DNA of 64,000 bases from Bacteroidetes bacterium ADurb.Bin174 (GCA_002070265.1 MWCX01000027.1:35718-99717); one strand, 5' to 3'. Counted from the first letter of the stretch, positions 1 through 8,720 are shown. Made by a program: numbers and translations. The notes: a model not told the origin generated them from the sequence alone.

Positions 1-375
1 GACGATATGGACCAGTATATCAAGCATGAAGAAATAATTCAGGTTAAATTCGGGAATGAATTTGCGGAAGAAAATGACACCGTCATTGTTCCTGAAGCAG
101 AAGGAAGTATTAACATTGCTTGGTTTTTATATGAATTCATCATTTTAAACATACCCATCAAGCACGTACATGCTCCGGGAGAATGCAACAAAAACATGAT
201 TGACAAGCTGAGACGCCATATGATTCGTCATAAAGATGACACAGAAGACAGTGTTCTTTTCGAAGAAGAAGGAGATGATGACAGCGATGATTTTGAAAAC
301 GATTCTATAGTTGAAGAAACGCAAATTGACCCCAGGTGGGAAAGTTTACAACAAATAAATTTTGAGAACAATTAA
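1..375 (+). CDS. DUF177 (YceD-like) protein, 3' part only
   Basis: The reading frame is already open at base 1, so the gene begins before the window and the internal ATG at 7 is not taken as its start. About 124 residues of the C-terminal part are present, including the conserved VPEAEGSINIAWFLYEFI segment, a HAPGEC motif near residue 58 and a long acidic stretch. DUF177 proteins are usually about 170-180 residues. The gene is followed 19 bp later by rpmF, the arrangement usual across bacteria. The family is linked to ribosomal RNA and ribosome assembly, but the exact role here is inferred only from family and position. Confidence 0.85.
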   Translation, partial: DDMDQYIKHEEIIQVKFGNEFAEENDTVIVPEAEGSINIAWFLYEFIILNIPIKHVHAPGECNKNMIDKLRRHMIRHKDDTEDSVLFEEEGDDDSDDFENDSIVEETQIDPRWESLQQINFENN

Positions 376-394
376 TTAAAATAAAACATAAGAA

Positions 395-580
395 ATGGCA
401 CATCCTAAAAGAAGACAATCGAAAACCCGCACAGCTAAGAGAAGGACTCATGATAAAGCAAAAGCTCCTACCCTTGCTATTTGCTCCAACTGTGGTGCAG
501 CCCATATCTATCACACCGTGTGTGGCGAATGTGGTTACTACAGAGGTAAGTTAGCAGTTGAAAAAACCGTTACTGTTTAA
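395..580 (+). CDS. rpmF: 50S ribosomal protein L32
   Basis: This 61-residue protein begins with the invariant MAHPKRRQSKTR segment of L32 and has two cysteine pairs, CSNC (about residues 31-34) and CGEC (about 44-47), which form the zinc ribbon of the zinc-binding form. It is a component of the large ribosomal subunit. It lies between the DUF177 gene and fabH with gaps of 19 and 6 bp, so the three are probably one transcript that couples ribosome and fatty-acid synthesis genes. Confidence 0.97.
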   Translation: MAHPKRRQSKTRTAKRRTHDKAKAPTLAICSNCGAAHIYHTVCGECGYYRGKLAVEKTVTV

Positions 581-586
581 TTTAAT

Positions 587-1576
587 ATGTCAAAAATTCA
601 TGCAGTTATCACCGGTGTAGGCGGATATGTTCCGGAGTATATCCTGGACAATCAAGAGCTTAGCACCATGATGGACACGAGTGATGAGTGGATCACCACG
701 CGTGTCGGCATCAAGGAACGCAGAATTCTAAAACAAGAAAATACCGGAACCTCCTATATGGCTGTCAAGGCAGCGGAAAATTTGTTTGAAAAGACCGGTA
801 CCAAGCCGGAGGAAATTGATTTAATCTTAGTAGCTACCAGCACACCTGATTATGTCTTTCCTTCTTGTGCATCAATCATAGCTAATAAGTTAGGAATTAA
901 AAATGCACTTGCTTTTGATTTGCAGGCTGCATGTTCGGGATTTATTGTGGCACTGACAAATGCTGCCAGCTTTATCGAATCCGGACGATATAAAAAAGTA
1001 TTGGTATTTGGTGCTGAAAAGATGTCGTCCATTACCAACTACGAAGACAGAACCACTGCCCCACTGTTTGGTGACGGTGCGGGTGTAGTGTTGGTTGAGC
1101 CTACCGAGGAAGAGTTAGGTGTAATGGATTCCATGATTTTTACTGACGGATCAGGAGGCAAGCACCTGTTTCAAAAAGCAGGAGGATCGGTAAGTCCCGC
1201 TTCTCATGAAACAGTAGACCGCCGGGAGCATTCAGTTTATCAGGAAGGTCAGGTGGTATTTAAACATGCCGTAATAGGCATGGCCGGCGTATCCGAAGAC
1301 ATCATGAAGAAAAACAATTTGACTTCGGAAGATGTTAATTGGTTGATCCCGCATCAGGCTAACTTACGCATCATTGATGCAGTGGTCAACAGAACCGGTG
1401 TAAATTACGACAGGGTCATTATTAATATACAAAAATACGGAAACACATCAGCCGCCACCATTCCCATTTGCATGTGGGAATCCGAAGAAAAATTTAAAAA
1501 AGGAGATAACATCATCCTAACCTCTTTTGGTGCCGGGTTTACCTGGGGCGCCGTGTGGTTGAAGTGGGGGTATTAG
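587..1576 (+). CDS. fabH: beta-ketoacyl-ACP synthase III
   Basis: FabH condenses an acyl-CoA primer with malonyl-ACP to start fatty-acid elongation in the cytoplasm. The 329-residue length is normal. The catalytic triad is visible: Cys116 in QAACSGF, His256 in PHQANLRI and Asn286 in YGNTSAA. The start ATG lies 6 bp after the rpmF stop. In many relatives the next genes are accB/accC or era/der, but here an ATPase gene with its own promoter and flanking repeats follows. Family and function are clear; primer preference (straight or branched) cannot be read from the sequence. Confidence 0.96.
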   Translation: MSKIHAVITGVGGYVPEYILDNQELSTMMDTSDEWITTRVGIKERRILKQENTGTSYMAVKAAENLFEKTGTKPEEIDLILVATSTPDYVFPSCASIIANKLGIKNALAFDLQAACSGFIVALTNAASFIESGRYKKVLVFGAEKMSSITNYEDRTTAPLFGDGAGVVLVEPTEEELGVMDSMIFTDGSGGKHLFQKAGGSVSPASHETVDRREHSVYQEGQVVFKHAVIGMAGVSEDIMKKNNLTSEDVNWLIPHQANLRIIDAVVNRTGVNYDRVIINIQKYGNTSAATIPICMWESEEKFKKGDNIILTSFGAGFTWGAVWLKWGY

Positions 1577-1607
1577 GAGCGAAAGCCGTTAGCATTAATT
1601 TCGATAT

Positions 1608-1650
1608 ATTCAAGGCATATAATCCGCAAATTTGATTGAATTTGCGGATT
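1608..1650. repeat. 43-bp direct repeat, left copy, with 12-bp palindrome
   Basis: Bases 1608-1650 recur at 2832-2874 in the same orientation with two mismatches, one copy on each side of the ATPase gene. The last 30 bases are identical and form a perfect inverted repeat: arms AATCCGCAAATT (1621-1632) and AATTTGCGGATT (1639-1650) around the loop TGATTG. This copy follows fabH and may act as its terminator. The TTG in its loop (1636-1638) also serves as a plausible -33 element for the next gene. Confidence 0.85.
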
Positions 1651-1665
1651 ATTTATTTATCTTTG
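1636..1665 (+). promoter_or_regulatory. Bacteroidota-type promoter for the ATPase gene
   Basis: TTG at 1636-1638, a 19-bp spacer and TATCTTTG at 1658-1665 fit the Bacteroidota -33/-7 consensus (TTG, TAnnTTTG). The start codon is at 1681, so the leader would be only about 10 bases. The -33 element lies in the loop of the palindrome of the left repeat, so the repeat supplies part of the promoter. Confidence 0.6.
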
Positions 1666-1680
1666 TAAAAAAATGAAAAT

Positions 1681-2811
1681 ATGATTACTCGAATTTTAAG
1701 CAAAGAAATAGATAAACGCTTGTTTGACGGAAAAGCGATTATCATTCTTGGAGCAAGACAAGTTGGAAAAACATCCTTGCTTCATAGTAAATTTGATGGA
1801 AATCCGGATGTGCTTTGGTTAGAGGGTGATAACTTGGAAACACAACTGTTATTTGAGAATTTTAGCCTTCCTTTTGCTAAAACACTGATTGGCGATAAGA
1901 AGATTTTGATTATTGATGAAGCACAAAACATTCTGAATATCGGTACTAAGTTAAAAATCATTATAGATCAAATAAAAAATATTCAGATAGTTGCCACCGG
2001 AAGTTCATCTTTTGACCTGGCAAATAAAATCAATGAACCACTGACCGGAAGAAAATGGGAATACAAATTATTTCCCATATCTTTTGCTGAGATGGTGGCA
2101 CATCACGGTTTTTTTGAAGAGTACAGCATGTTGGAGCAACGCCTTATTTACGGTTATTATCCCGATGTGGTAATGCAAAAAGATGACAATATGGTGGAAG
2201 TTTTACAGGAACTTGCCACAAGTTATCTGTACAAAGATGTGCTGAAATGGGAAAATATCCAGAAGAGCGACCGCATGATAAAACTTCTGCAAGCCTTGGC
2301 TTTTCAAGTAGGTTCCCAGGTTTCATATACCGAATTGGGTAAAATCTGCGGACTGGATGCCAAAACCATTGAGAAATACATTGTATTATTAGAACAGGCT
2401 TTTATTATCTTTCGATTAAATTCTTTCAGTCGCAATCAGCGAAATGAGTTGAAATTCAGTAAAAAAATCTATTTCTACGACAATGGAATTCGTAATGCAT
2501 TGATAGCCAATTTTAATTCCGTCAACTTACGGAATGATATCGGTGCATTATGGGAGAATTTTCTGATTTCTGAAAGGCAGAAAAAAAATCATTACGCTCG
2601 TTCTTATGCCAATTCGTGGTTTTGGAGAACACAAACGCAAAAAGAAATTGATTATTTGGAAGAAAAAGATGGTGTAATCCATGCCTTTGAGTTCAAATGG
2701 AATAAAAATAAAAAAACAAGAACTCCATCAGACTTTATGAAATCATATCCAAATGCTGTTTACACCACCATCACACCCGAAAATTTCTATGAATTTGTAG
2801 GCACAGCATAA
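1681..2811 (+). CDS. AAA ATPase with DUF4143 domain
   Basis: This 376-residue protein has a Walker A motif GARQVGKTS (residues 24-32), a Walker B segment LIIDEAQ (about 75-81), a sensor-like VATGSSSF (about 103-110) and a C-terminal DUF4143 region ending in a nuclease-like EIDYLEEKDGVIHAFEFKW segment (about 322-340). Such ATPases are common, patchily distributed and often strain-specific in Bacteroidota; their function is unknown, though defence or toxin roles have been suggested. It interrupts a housekeeping context, has its own promoter and is enclosed by 43-bp direct repeats, which suggests acquisition as a small unit. The reading frame is intact. Confidence 0.9.
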   Translation: MITRILSKEIDKRLFDGKAIIILGARQVGKTSLLHSKFDGNPDVLWLEGDNLETQLLFENFSLPFAKTLIGDKKILIIDEAQNILNIGTKLKIIIDQIKNIQIVATGSSSFDLANKINEPLTGRKWEYKLFPISFAEMVAHHGFFEEYSMLEQRLIYGYYPDVVMQKDDNMVEVLQELATSYLYKDVLKWENIQKSDRMIKLLQALAFQVGSQVSYTELGKICGLDAKTIEKYIVLLEQAFIIFRLNSFSRNQRNELKFSKKIYFYDNGIRNALIANFNSVNLRNDIGALWENFLISERQKKNHYARSYANSWFWRTQTQKEIDYLEEKDGVIHAFEFKWNKNKKTRTPSDFMKSYPNAVYTTITPENFYEFVGTA

Positions 2812-2831
2812 TATTCCGTAAATTCAATCAA

Positions 2832-2874
2832 ATTCAAGGAACATAATCCGCAAATTTGATTGAATTTGCGGATT
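2832..2874. repeat. 43-bp direct repeat, right copy, terminator-like
   Basis: Second copy of the repeat at 1608-1650. Its palindrome (2845-2856 with 2863-2874) is followed by a T-rich tract from 2877, which makes it a good intrinsic terminator for the ATPase gene. A competing 14-bp inverted repeat, AATTCAATCAAATT at 2821-2834 pairing with 2853-2866, overlaps the same palindrome. Confidence 0.8.
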
Positions 2875-2937
2875 GTTATTTTTTTGATTTTTTTAAATAG
2901 GGATATTCGTCAAATTTAAATTTTAAATCAGCCGGCG

Positions 2938-2983
2938 ATGTCTCATAAGTGCCCAACTGCTGCGTTACTTTTGAGACAGCCCC
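2938..2983 (-). mobile_element. MITE-like element, copy A, internally deleted
   Basis: The segment joins the two ends of a dispersed element seen complete near 21.3 kb and 60.6 kb. Read on the minus strand it starts GGGGCTGTCTCAAAAGTAA and runs directly into GCAGCAGTTGGGCACTTATG. The central about 110 bases are missing. No transposase is present. Confidence 0.7.
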
Positions 2984-2998
2984 GTAGCATTATTAAAA

Positions 2999-3047
2999 TA
3001 TGGGGGATCGCCCCAAAGTCCCCCCTGGGGGATTTAGGGGGCTTGTC
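2999..3047. repeat. G/C-run hairpin repeat
   Basis: This stretch has runs of C and G (AAGTCCCCCC followed by GGGGGATTTAGGGGGC) that can fold back with one bulge. It lies just downstream of the TonB receptor gene, which ends at 3068 on the minus strand, so it may serve as that gene's terminator. It is unlike the surrounding base composition and is probably an intergenic repeat. Confidence 0.4.
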
Positions 3048-3067
3048 TTTGTTCTTTATTCTACTTT

Positions 3068-5479
3068 CTACCTACTCAAATTTATCGATACTCCCACATA
3101 ATACATCGCTCCGTAAACAGGTGCGTACATAAAGGCAGCATCATCTAAGTATTTTTCGTCTTGCACATAGTTGAAAAGATTTTTGGCTCCCACGTAAAGA
3201 CGCACAATATCGAATGACTTAGACACACTCGCATTAAACGTCATATAAGGTTTGGTTTCTTTGATTTTAGAATTTTCCTCCGCTTCGCTCAGGTAATCGA
3301 TATACATTTTACCCTGATACAATCCGTTCACGATAAAATTCCACGAACCGGGCGTATATTCTACCTTCACACTTCCACTTGTTATAGGGAATCGGGGAAT
3401 ATATTTGCTGATATCTGCAAATTGAGTTTCTTTCCAATCCTCGCGGATATTTTTGTATGCTCCGTGATTCAAAGTAAAATCTACTCCTACATTCAAGTTG
3501 CGAACAGGATTAACCAAAACGGTCAGCTCGGCACCTTTTACCGTCGCATCGTCCACATTATTCCACTGATAGGTGTAGCCTAATGCTTTCACTTGGTCAT
3601 CCGCATCACCAAAGTCTATTTTATTTTTCAAATAGGTGTAAAAAAGATTGGCACTTACTTGAAACTTGTGACCGTAATAATCTGTTGAAATATTGGCACT
3701 GCGAGAAGTTTCGGCTTTCAAATCCGATGATTTCCACACACGGGGCGAACCGCTACACAAGTGTAAATCTTCCGAAAATCCGTAAGGAGCACGAAATCCT
3801 GTTCCGGCATTTGCCCGCAACACCCAATGTTTCCCGATATTGTATTTGATTGCCAAGCGGGGATTAACGCTTGTTTCATCAAAATCCGTTTTAGGAAAAT
3901 CCTGATCAAATACTTTTTTGTCGGATTTGTACTTCTCGCCCGATTTGTGATAATCCACCCGCACGCCCGGAACCACAACCAAATTGTCTGTTACATGCCA
4001 TTCGTCCTGAACAAATGCACCTATTTCGTTAGCACCTTTATGAGCGGTTGATTTATAGGCTTCTCCCAAATATTCACTTGACTCATCCACAACTACATAC
4101 AGCCCAGATTCATTCAACCGGGAAATATAATTCTGCACACCAAACAACAAATGATGGTTGCTTAATGTTGTTCCGAACGTGATGGTGGAAACCAAGGAGT
4201 TTTCAGTAGCCAAATAGGGACGCATATCTTCCACATGAGGCGATTCGCCACTATGCGTATCCATATAATCACCTAAAAATGAGTCGTTGGTGGCATTTCG
4301 GTTATGGTTTATGTAGGTATTGGTAAAGTTCAAACTGGAATTTTCACCGAACAATTTATTGTAAGCCGCCTCCACTTCGTAACGGTCTGTGGTAATATTT
4401 TCAGTTCCTTGGGTAAACGGATTTTTATATTGGTTGTTCGTAATCACTCCGCCTTCGCGATTCTCGTTGATGGCTTTCCCTCGCAATACAAGTTTGTCTT
4501 TCCCGAAAAACGGATTGTCAATAAACAAATTCAATCCCATATTATGCAATTTTGACGCTACCCTATCCGAAATTCCGTCTTTTTTAAATACCTCTTTTCG
4601 GGTAGTTCCTTCACTGGTTTCGTCAATAACGCCGTGATCTATTTTTTGTGCGTATGCACTTATTCCAACATTGCCTTGCGAATTTCGCATCGATGCCGCC
4701 ACGTTATAGACGTTGGTTTTGTGATTACCAAATTGCAAATCGGCTGAAATATAAGGAATGGCAGAAGGCTCTTTTGTGATGATGTTAATTGCTCCGGCAA
4801 TGGCACTACTTCCGTACAAAGCAGACCCTGCCCCTTTTACCACCTCGATGCGGTCTACATCACCCGTGCCGATCTGTTCCAGTCCATACACGCTTGCCAA
4901 GCCTGAATAAACAGGTTGTCCATTGATAAGCACTTGTGTGTGTTCCGAACTTAATCCTTGCATTCGCACCATCGTGAAATTACAAAACTGACATTGATTT
5001 TCCACCCGAATACCTGGTACACCTTCCAACGCTTCAAAAACGTTCCACGCATTTTTGTTTTTGAATGCTTGTGAAGTAATCACTTCGGTACGCACGGGAA
5101 CAGTTTTTACATAATGTGGTGTGCGTGTTCCGGTTACAACCACCTGTCCTAGGTTAAAGACGTCTTCTTCCAGCTCAAAATAAACTTCGGTACCCTTTCC
5201 TTCATGCATCTCAACCTCTATTTCCTGCGATTTATAACCCAAAGTTTGAGCTACTATTATTTGTTTCCCGACGGGCAAATGTACCAATTTAAAGTGCCCC
5301 GTTCCATCCGTAATAGTAGCAAGTGTTGTATTTTTTACTGTAATGGTTACATACGACAAGTGTTTTTGAGTTTCTTTGTCGATGACATGCCCGAAAAGCA
5401 TCGCATCGGTTTTTGTTACTTGCGAAAATAATTGCACAAAGCAAAGCAAAACGACAATCAGTAGATAATTCCTTTTCAT
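3068..5479 (-). CDS. TonB-dependent outer-membrane receptor
   Basis: An 803-residue receptor with signal peptide MKRNYLLIVVLLCFVQLFSQ, a carboxypeptidase-regulatory-like beta domain (about 25-110), a plug domain (VVVTGTRTP, then GLSSEHTQVLINGQPVYSG and VEVVKGAGSALYGSSAIAGAINI) and a 22-stranded-type barrel ending in an aromatic/charged C-terminus. A CxxC pair, Cys163 and Cys166 in NQCQFCNF, sits in the plug and could bind a metal or form a disulfide. I chose the ATG at 5479 over one at 5515 because the promoter -7 box occupies 5513-5520 and the signal peptide begins here. The length and the plug type suggest import of a metal chelate, haem or cobalamin rather than a SusC-type oligosaccharide; the substrate is not determined. 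It lies downstream of a LuxR-type regulator and a hemerythrin-like protein on the same strand. Confidence 0.9.
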   Translation of the reverse strand: MKRNYLLIVVLLCFVQLFSQVTKTDAMLFGHVIDKETQKHLSYVTITVKNTTLATITDGTGHFKLVHLPVGKQIIVAQTLGYKSQEIEVEMHEGKGTEVYFELEEDVFNLGQVVVTGTRTPHYVKTVPVRTEVITSQAFKNKNAWNVFEALEGVPGIRVENQCQFCNFTMVRMQGLSSEHTQVLINGQPVYSGLASVYGLEQIGTGDVDRIEVVKGAGSALYGSSAIAGAINIITKEPSAIPYISADLQFGNHKTNVYNVAASMRNSQGNVGISAYAQKIDHGVIDETSEGTTRKEVFKKDGISDRVASKLHNMGLNLFIDNPFFGKDKLVLRGKAINENREGGVITNNQYKNPFTQGTENITTDRYEVEAAYNKLFGENSSLNFTNTYINHNRNATNDSFLGDYMDTHSGESPHVEDMRPYLATENSLVSTITFGTTLSNHHLLFGVQNYISRLNESGLYVVVDESSEYLGEAYKSTAHKGANEIGAFVQDEWHVTDNLVVVPGVRVDYHKSGEKYKSDKKVFDQDFPKTDFDETSVNPRLAIKYNIGKHWVLRANAGTGFRAPYGFSEDLHLCSGSPRVWKSSDLKAETSRSANISTDYYGHKFQVSANLFYTYLKNKIDFGDADDQVKALGYTYQWNNVDDATVKGAELTVLVNPVRNLNVGVDFTLNHGAYKNIREDWKETQFADISKYIPRFPITSGSVKVEYTPGSWNFIVNGLYQGKMYIDYLSEAEENSKIKETKPYMTFNASVSKSFDIVRLYVGAKNLFNYVQDEKYLDDAAFMYAPVYGAMYYVGVSINLSR

Positions 5480-5512
5480 TTTTAATTTGAGTTTTTGTTT
5501 ATTTTGAAGTCG

Positions 5513-5543
5513 CAAAGATACGGTGAATACAAAACAACTTCAA
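5513..5543 (-). promoter_or_regulatory. Promoter of the TonB receptor gene
   Basis: On the minus strand TTG (5541-5543), a 20-bp spacer and TATCTTTG (5513-5520) match the Bacteroidota consensus. This places transcription start near 5506, downstream of the alternative ATG at 5515, and decides for the ATG at 5479. Confidence 0.65.
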
Positions 5544-5593
5544 TCCCCAAAACTGGGGATTTTTAACAGAAAAAATAACTAGAAATGGGGATT
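5542..5593. promoter_or_regulatory. Palindromic operator candidate at the receptor promoter
   Basis: AATCCCC (5542-5548) and GGGGATT (5555-5561) form a perfect inverted repeat with a 6-bp centre, overlapping the -33 element of the receptor promoter. A further GGGGATT half-site follows at 5587-5593. The position suggests a regulator binding site, most simply for the LuxR-type protein encoded immediately upstream; that link is inferred. Confidence 0.5.
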
Positions 5594-5599
5594 GTTTTA

Positions 5600-6223
5600 T
5601 CACGAAAAATCGTCGATGGAGATTATCTCTTTCGAGATGGCATAAATGGTCAACCCCGATTGACTGCGGATGCCCGTTTTGGCGGCAATATTTTTCCTGT
5701 GTGTAACTACCGTGTGAACGCTGATATTGAGTGATTCAGCAATTTCCTTATTGGAGTGTCCGTTAACTATGCCAGTAAGTACTTCTATTTCACGATCCGA
5801 AAGGCTATCATCATCAGTTTTTGTTTGATGGGCAAAAGATAGTTTTTCGAAAAGTTTAGAGATGGTTTGAATAATTTGCTCCTCCGAATCATACAGTGAA
5901 AAGGATGCGTCAAACAACGAATTCATTTTAGGCATATGCATACAATCCATTCCTACAATATGAATATTAGGATGAGTTTTTCGTGTTTTTTTAATTTCTT
6001 TTTCCCTATTCAGAAACTGCATTGAGTTTGTGATAAGTATGTGGGGAGTTTTGGTTTCAAGCAGTTCAAAAAGTTCATCAAGCGTGTCACAGTGGTCTAT
6101 TTTACAATTGATTTCCGAACGATACAAAATATCATATAACCCTTCCGATATGATTTTGGATGCTTCTAAAATCACAATATGCTGCTGTGTTCGTTGCAAG
6201 GTTTTATTCATTTTCAATTCCAA
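5600..6223 (-). CDS. LuxR/NarL-type transcriptional regulator with degenerate receiver
   Basis: The 207-residue protein ends in a clear LuxR helix-turn-helix: LSDREIEVLTGIVNGHSNKE followed by IAESLNISVHTVVTHRKNIA (about residues 143-185). The N-terminal about 125 residues resemble a receiver fold (IVILEASKIISEGLYDIL, then HILITNSMQFL), but where a phosphorylated Asp is expected the sequence reads ITNSMQ, so ordinary phosphorelay control is unlikely. It overlaps the preceding hemerythrin-like gene by 20 bp, which suggests translational coupling and joint function. The TonB receptor gene follows 84 bp further on with its own promoter and a palindrome that could be this protein's target. Confidence 0.85.
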   Translation of the reverse strand: MELKMNKTLQRTQQHIVILEASKIISEGLYDILYRSEINCKIDHCDTLDELFELLETKTPHILITNSMQFLNREKEIKKTRKTHPNIHIVGMDCMHMPKMNSLFDASFSLYDSEEQIIQTISKLFEKLSFAHQTKTDDDSLSDREIEVLTGIVNGHSNKEIAESLNISVHTVVTHRKNIAAKTGIRSQSGLTIYAISKEIISIDDFS

Positions 6224-6914
6224 TTCCGGCAGGGATTAATATGGTTTCTTCAATCAGCGAATGAATATACAAGTCATATTCAAGCTCGTAAAGCGCAAAC
6301 AACAATTGTCTGCGGAGCATCCAATCATCATTGATTTTTAAATGTTTAAGCAGCAGACTTTTTAAGTCTTTGAGCTTTAACTCAATATCAGTGTGATGTT
6401 CGCTGTATTCATCCGATGAATAATTGGTGGAAGCAGCGGTGTTTTCTTTATTTTCAAGCAAGGCTATAAAATAGGGAAAAGCAATGGTGTCTTCATAATT
6501 CAAATGCTCTAAAACCTCTGCAAAGTACTCATCAAAAAACTGCTCCAACAGTTTTAATTCTTTATCGGGATGGTTTTGTTTTAGTTGGAAAATAAAATTT
6601 CTTATTTGGGGATATTTATCTGAACGATAATAGGTGTGTGAATTTTTTAAAAAATTAATGACCCGCAGCACGTCTTTTTTAGAAAAAGAGGTATTATTCG
6701 CCACCCTTACCCCGCTATATAAATTTGCAATTCTGATAAATAAGTTTTCGCTGATGTCATATTCTTTACATAGCTGAGCAATGGTCGAATCTCCCACTCG
6801 AAAATCTATCTCAAAGTGCTGTAACATAAGCAAAAGCAGATGATTTTCTTCCAACAAATGAATCATCTTCATCTCGGGATTAATACGGTATTTTGAATGA
6901 TAATGCATATTCAT
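6204..6914 (-). CDS. Hemerythrin/ScdA-like (RIC-type) protein
   Basis: About 236 residues. The N-terminal segment (EMKMIHLLEENHLLLLMLQH, then FEIDFRVGDSTIAQLCKEYD) resembles the ScdA_N/DUF542 domain, but the usual FCCGG cysteines are replaced by FRVGD. The remaining part is helical with His and Glu residues spaced as in hemerythrin-like domains (EVLEHLNYEDTIAFPYF, SEHHTDIELKLKDL, HSLIEETILIP), which typically bind a di-iron centre. RIC proteins act in repair of iron-sulfur clusters after NO or oxidative stress; here a sensory role for the overlapping LuxR-type regulator is also possible. The ATG at 6914 is preferred to a TTG at 6935 because a TATCTTTG promoter box occupies 6933-6940. Confidence 0.75.
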   Translation of the reverse strand: MNMHYHSKYRINPEMKMIHLLEENHLLLLMLQHFEIDFRVGDSTIAQLCKEYDISENLFIRIANLYSGVRVANNTSFSKKDVLRVINFLKNSHTYYRSDKYPQIRNFIFQLKQNHPDKELKLLEQFFDEYFAEVLEHLNYEDTIAFPYFIALLENKENTAASTNYSSDEYSEHHTDIELKLKDLKSLLLKHLKINDDWMLRRQLLFALYELEYDLYIHSLIEETILIPAGIGIENE

Positions 6915-6932
6915 TTTGAAATTAAAACCGTA

Positions 6933-6940
6933 CAAAGATA
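6933..6940 (-). promoter_or_regulatory. -7 box upstream of the hemerythrin-like gene
   Basis: TATCTTTG on the minus strand fits TAnnTTTG. No TTG is found 19-20 bp further upstream, so the promoter may depend on an activator. It sets the gene start at 6914. Confidence 0.45.
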
Positions 6941-6985
6941 CACTTATTATTTAGAATAATTCTTGTTAATGGGCGAAAACAAAAG

Positions 6986-7049
6986 AATTGGGGCGACCAC
7001 AAGGAATAGTCGCCCCAACGAGGGTCACCCAACGAGGTCGCCCCCAATT
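6986..7049. terminator. Nested hairpins downstream of pfp
   Basis: TTGGGGCGAC (6988-6997) pairs perfectly with GTCGCCCCAA (7009-7018). The same left arm can instead pair with GGTCGCCCCCAATT at 7036-7049 with one bulge. The structure lies just after the pfp stop (7065, minus strand) and is probably its terminator, though no strong U tract follows. The GGTCGCCC motif appears three times and looks like a small intergenic repeat. Confidence 0.5.
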
Positions 7050-7064
7050 TATAAAAAGATTGGA

Positions 7065-8720
7065 TTACAATCCCTGCTCTAACTGCAGCGTCTTGGTCGG
7101 CTGGTCACAAACTTCAGTCGGACCAAAATATTGAATCGGTCCCGGATAAATATAGCTCATGTTTTCATCAGCCCACTTCTGACGGTGCTTGGCAAAGAAT
7201 TGGAAAGGTGCACCATCCAGTTTCACCAATGCTTTTTGGATCACCGGCTTCATCTGTCCATGGCGTCTTTCCATATTCATCATCATCGTAATCGGCACAC
7301 CACCGGCTATCCATTCATCAGCAGGCGCAGTAGTATTTCGCACAGAAGCCATATATCCCGTTTTCCCTTCTGCAATCAAAACGGCTGCGGTATAACCCAA
7401 TGAATAAGTATAATTCGCATCAAAATTAGATGGGATGGCACAACGACCTTCATATCCGAAGAAATGGCTGATGGTGGCAAATTTACCTTTATATACACCC
7501 GTAGCTTTTAGAAGAGCCAATTTTTTTGCAACCATCTCTATCAACAATTTTTCCGTCTCAATCAACGAAACTTGCACGTTTCCATGCGGGTCTCTATCGT
7601 ATGTGAGTTGACGAGCGATACCTTTAGGTAAGTCTCGGTAAACCTGTGAACTTTCCGGAGAAAGGGTTCCTTTGATGTATTGACGTTTTTCATCATCAGT
7701 TTGCATGGCATTGAAATCATCATTATGAGCCAATAAATCATTTAATTCGGAAATCAGTTTCCTCATGGCAGGAATAAATTCTATCAAACCTTCAGGAATC
7801 AGGATGGTTCCGAAATTCAATCCGTGTTCTGCACGATGTACAATAACTTCAACTATATCGTCCACAATGTCTGACAAAGTCATATTTTTAGCCGCAATTT
7901 CTTCAGAAATCAAACAAATATTCGGTTGACTTTGCAGGGCACATTCAAGGGTAATGTGAGAAGCTGAACGTCCCATCAAGCGGATAAAGTGCCAATATTT
8001 TTTAGCCGAACCGGCATCACGCTGGATATTCCCGATAAGCTCCGAATACACTTTACAAGCAGTATCGAAACCGAAAGACGCTTCAATCATCTCATTCTTC
8101 AAGTCGCCATCAATAGTTTTGGGACATCCGATGACCTGGATAGGGATGTTGTGTTGTTTATAATATTCGGCAAGCACACAAGCGTTGGTATTGGAGTCAT
8201 CACCGCCGATAATAACGATGGCATTGATGTTCATCTTTTTGCATATCTCTGCTCCTTTCTCAAACTGCCACTCCTCTTCCAATTTGGTACGTCCGGAGCC
8301 AATGATATCAAATCCTCCGGTATTGCGATATTCGTCAACTATTTCTTTGGTCAGCTCTATGTATTTGTGATCAACCAAACCACTTGGTCCACCCAAAAAG
8401 CCATATAATTTATTATCCGGATTCAATTTTTTTAACCCGTCGAATATTCCTGCAATCACATTATGACCACCCGGTGCTTGTCCACCGGACAATATCACAC
8501 CTGCATTTTTAACCGGATATTTTTTTGCATCTCCCGGCTCAAACTTAATCAACGGCATTCCGTAGGTATTTGGAAACAAAGCCTTGATATCTTCCTGATC
8601 ATCTACAGACTGTGTTGCTGTACCTTCTTTCAGAATAACATTTCCTTTCAAAGATAAAGGCAATTTAGGTTGATAAGATGCCCTCGCAATTTGCAAAGGA
8701 CTTTTAATCATTGGTTTCAT
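7065..8720 (-). CDS. pfp: Diphosphate-fructose-6-phosphate 1-phosphotransferase
   Basis: The enzyme interconverts fructose 6-phosphate and fructose 1,6-bisphosphate with pyrophosphate, reversibly, in cytoplasmic glycolysis. The 551-residue length fits the long PFP clade. Seen motifs are GGQAPGGHN (about 79-87), [11 protein letters not shown] with the Asp-Asp typical of PPi-using enzymes, [11 protein letters not shown] with the PPi-specific Lys, and [17 protein letters not shown] for sugar-phosphate binding. Use of PFP as the main phosphofructokinase is common in Bacteroidales. It is divergent from glnN with about 230 bp between the start codons. A long open frame on the opposite strand (7989-8408) is a shadow of this gene. 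Confidence 0.95.
   Translation of the reverse strand: MKPMIKSPLQIARASYQPKLPLSLKGNVILKEGTATQSVDDQEDIKALFPNTYGMPLIKFEPGDAKKYPVKNAGVILSGGQAPGGHNVIAGIFDGLKKLNPDNKLYGFLGGPSGLVDHKYIELTKEIVDEYRNTGGFDIIGSGRTKLEEEWQFEKGAEICKKMNINAIVIIGGDDSNTNACVLAEYYKQHNIPIQVIGCPKTIDGDLKNEMIEASFGFDTACKVYSELIGNIQRDAGSAKKYWHFIRLMGRSASHITLECALQSQPNICLISEEIAAKNMTLSDIVDDIVEVIVHRAEHGLNFGTILIPEGLIEFIPAMRKLISELNDLLAHNDDFNAMQTDDEKRQYIKGTLSPESSQVYRDLPKGIARQLTYDRDPHGNVQVSLIETEKLLIEMVAKKLALLKATGVYKGKFATISHFFGYEGRCAIPSNFDANYTYSLGYTAAVLIAEGKTGYMASVRNTTAPADEWIAGGVPITMMMNMERRHGQMKPVIQKALVKLDGAPFQFFAKHRQKWADENMSYIYPGPIQYFGPTEVCDQPTKTLQLEQGL

Noticed and set aside
2938-3132. Plus-strand ORF of 64 codons
   Set aside because: Made up of MITE ends and a G/C-run repeat and overlaps the end of the receptor gene.
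7989-8408. Long plus-strand ORF (139 codons) inside pfp
   Set aside because: It lies fully antisense to a clear enzyme gene, has no recognisable domain and no promoter; it is a shadow.
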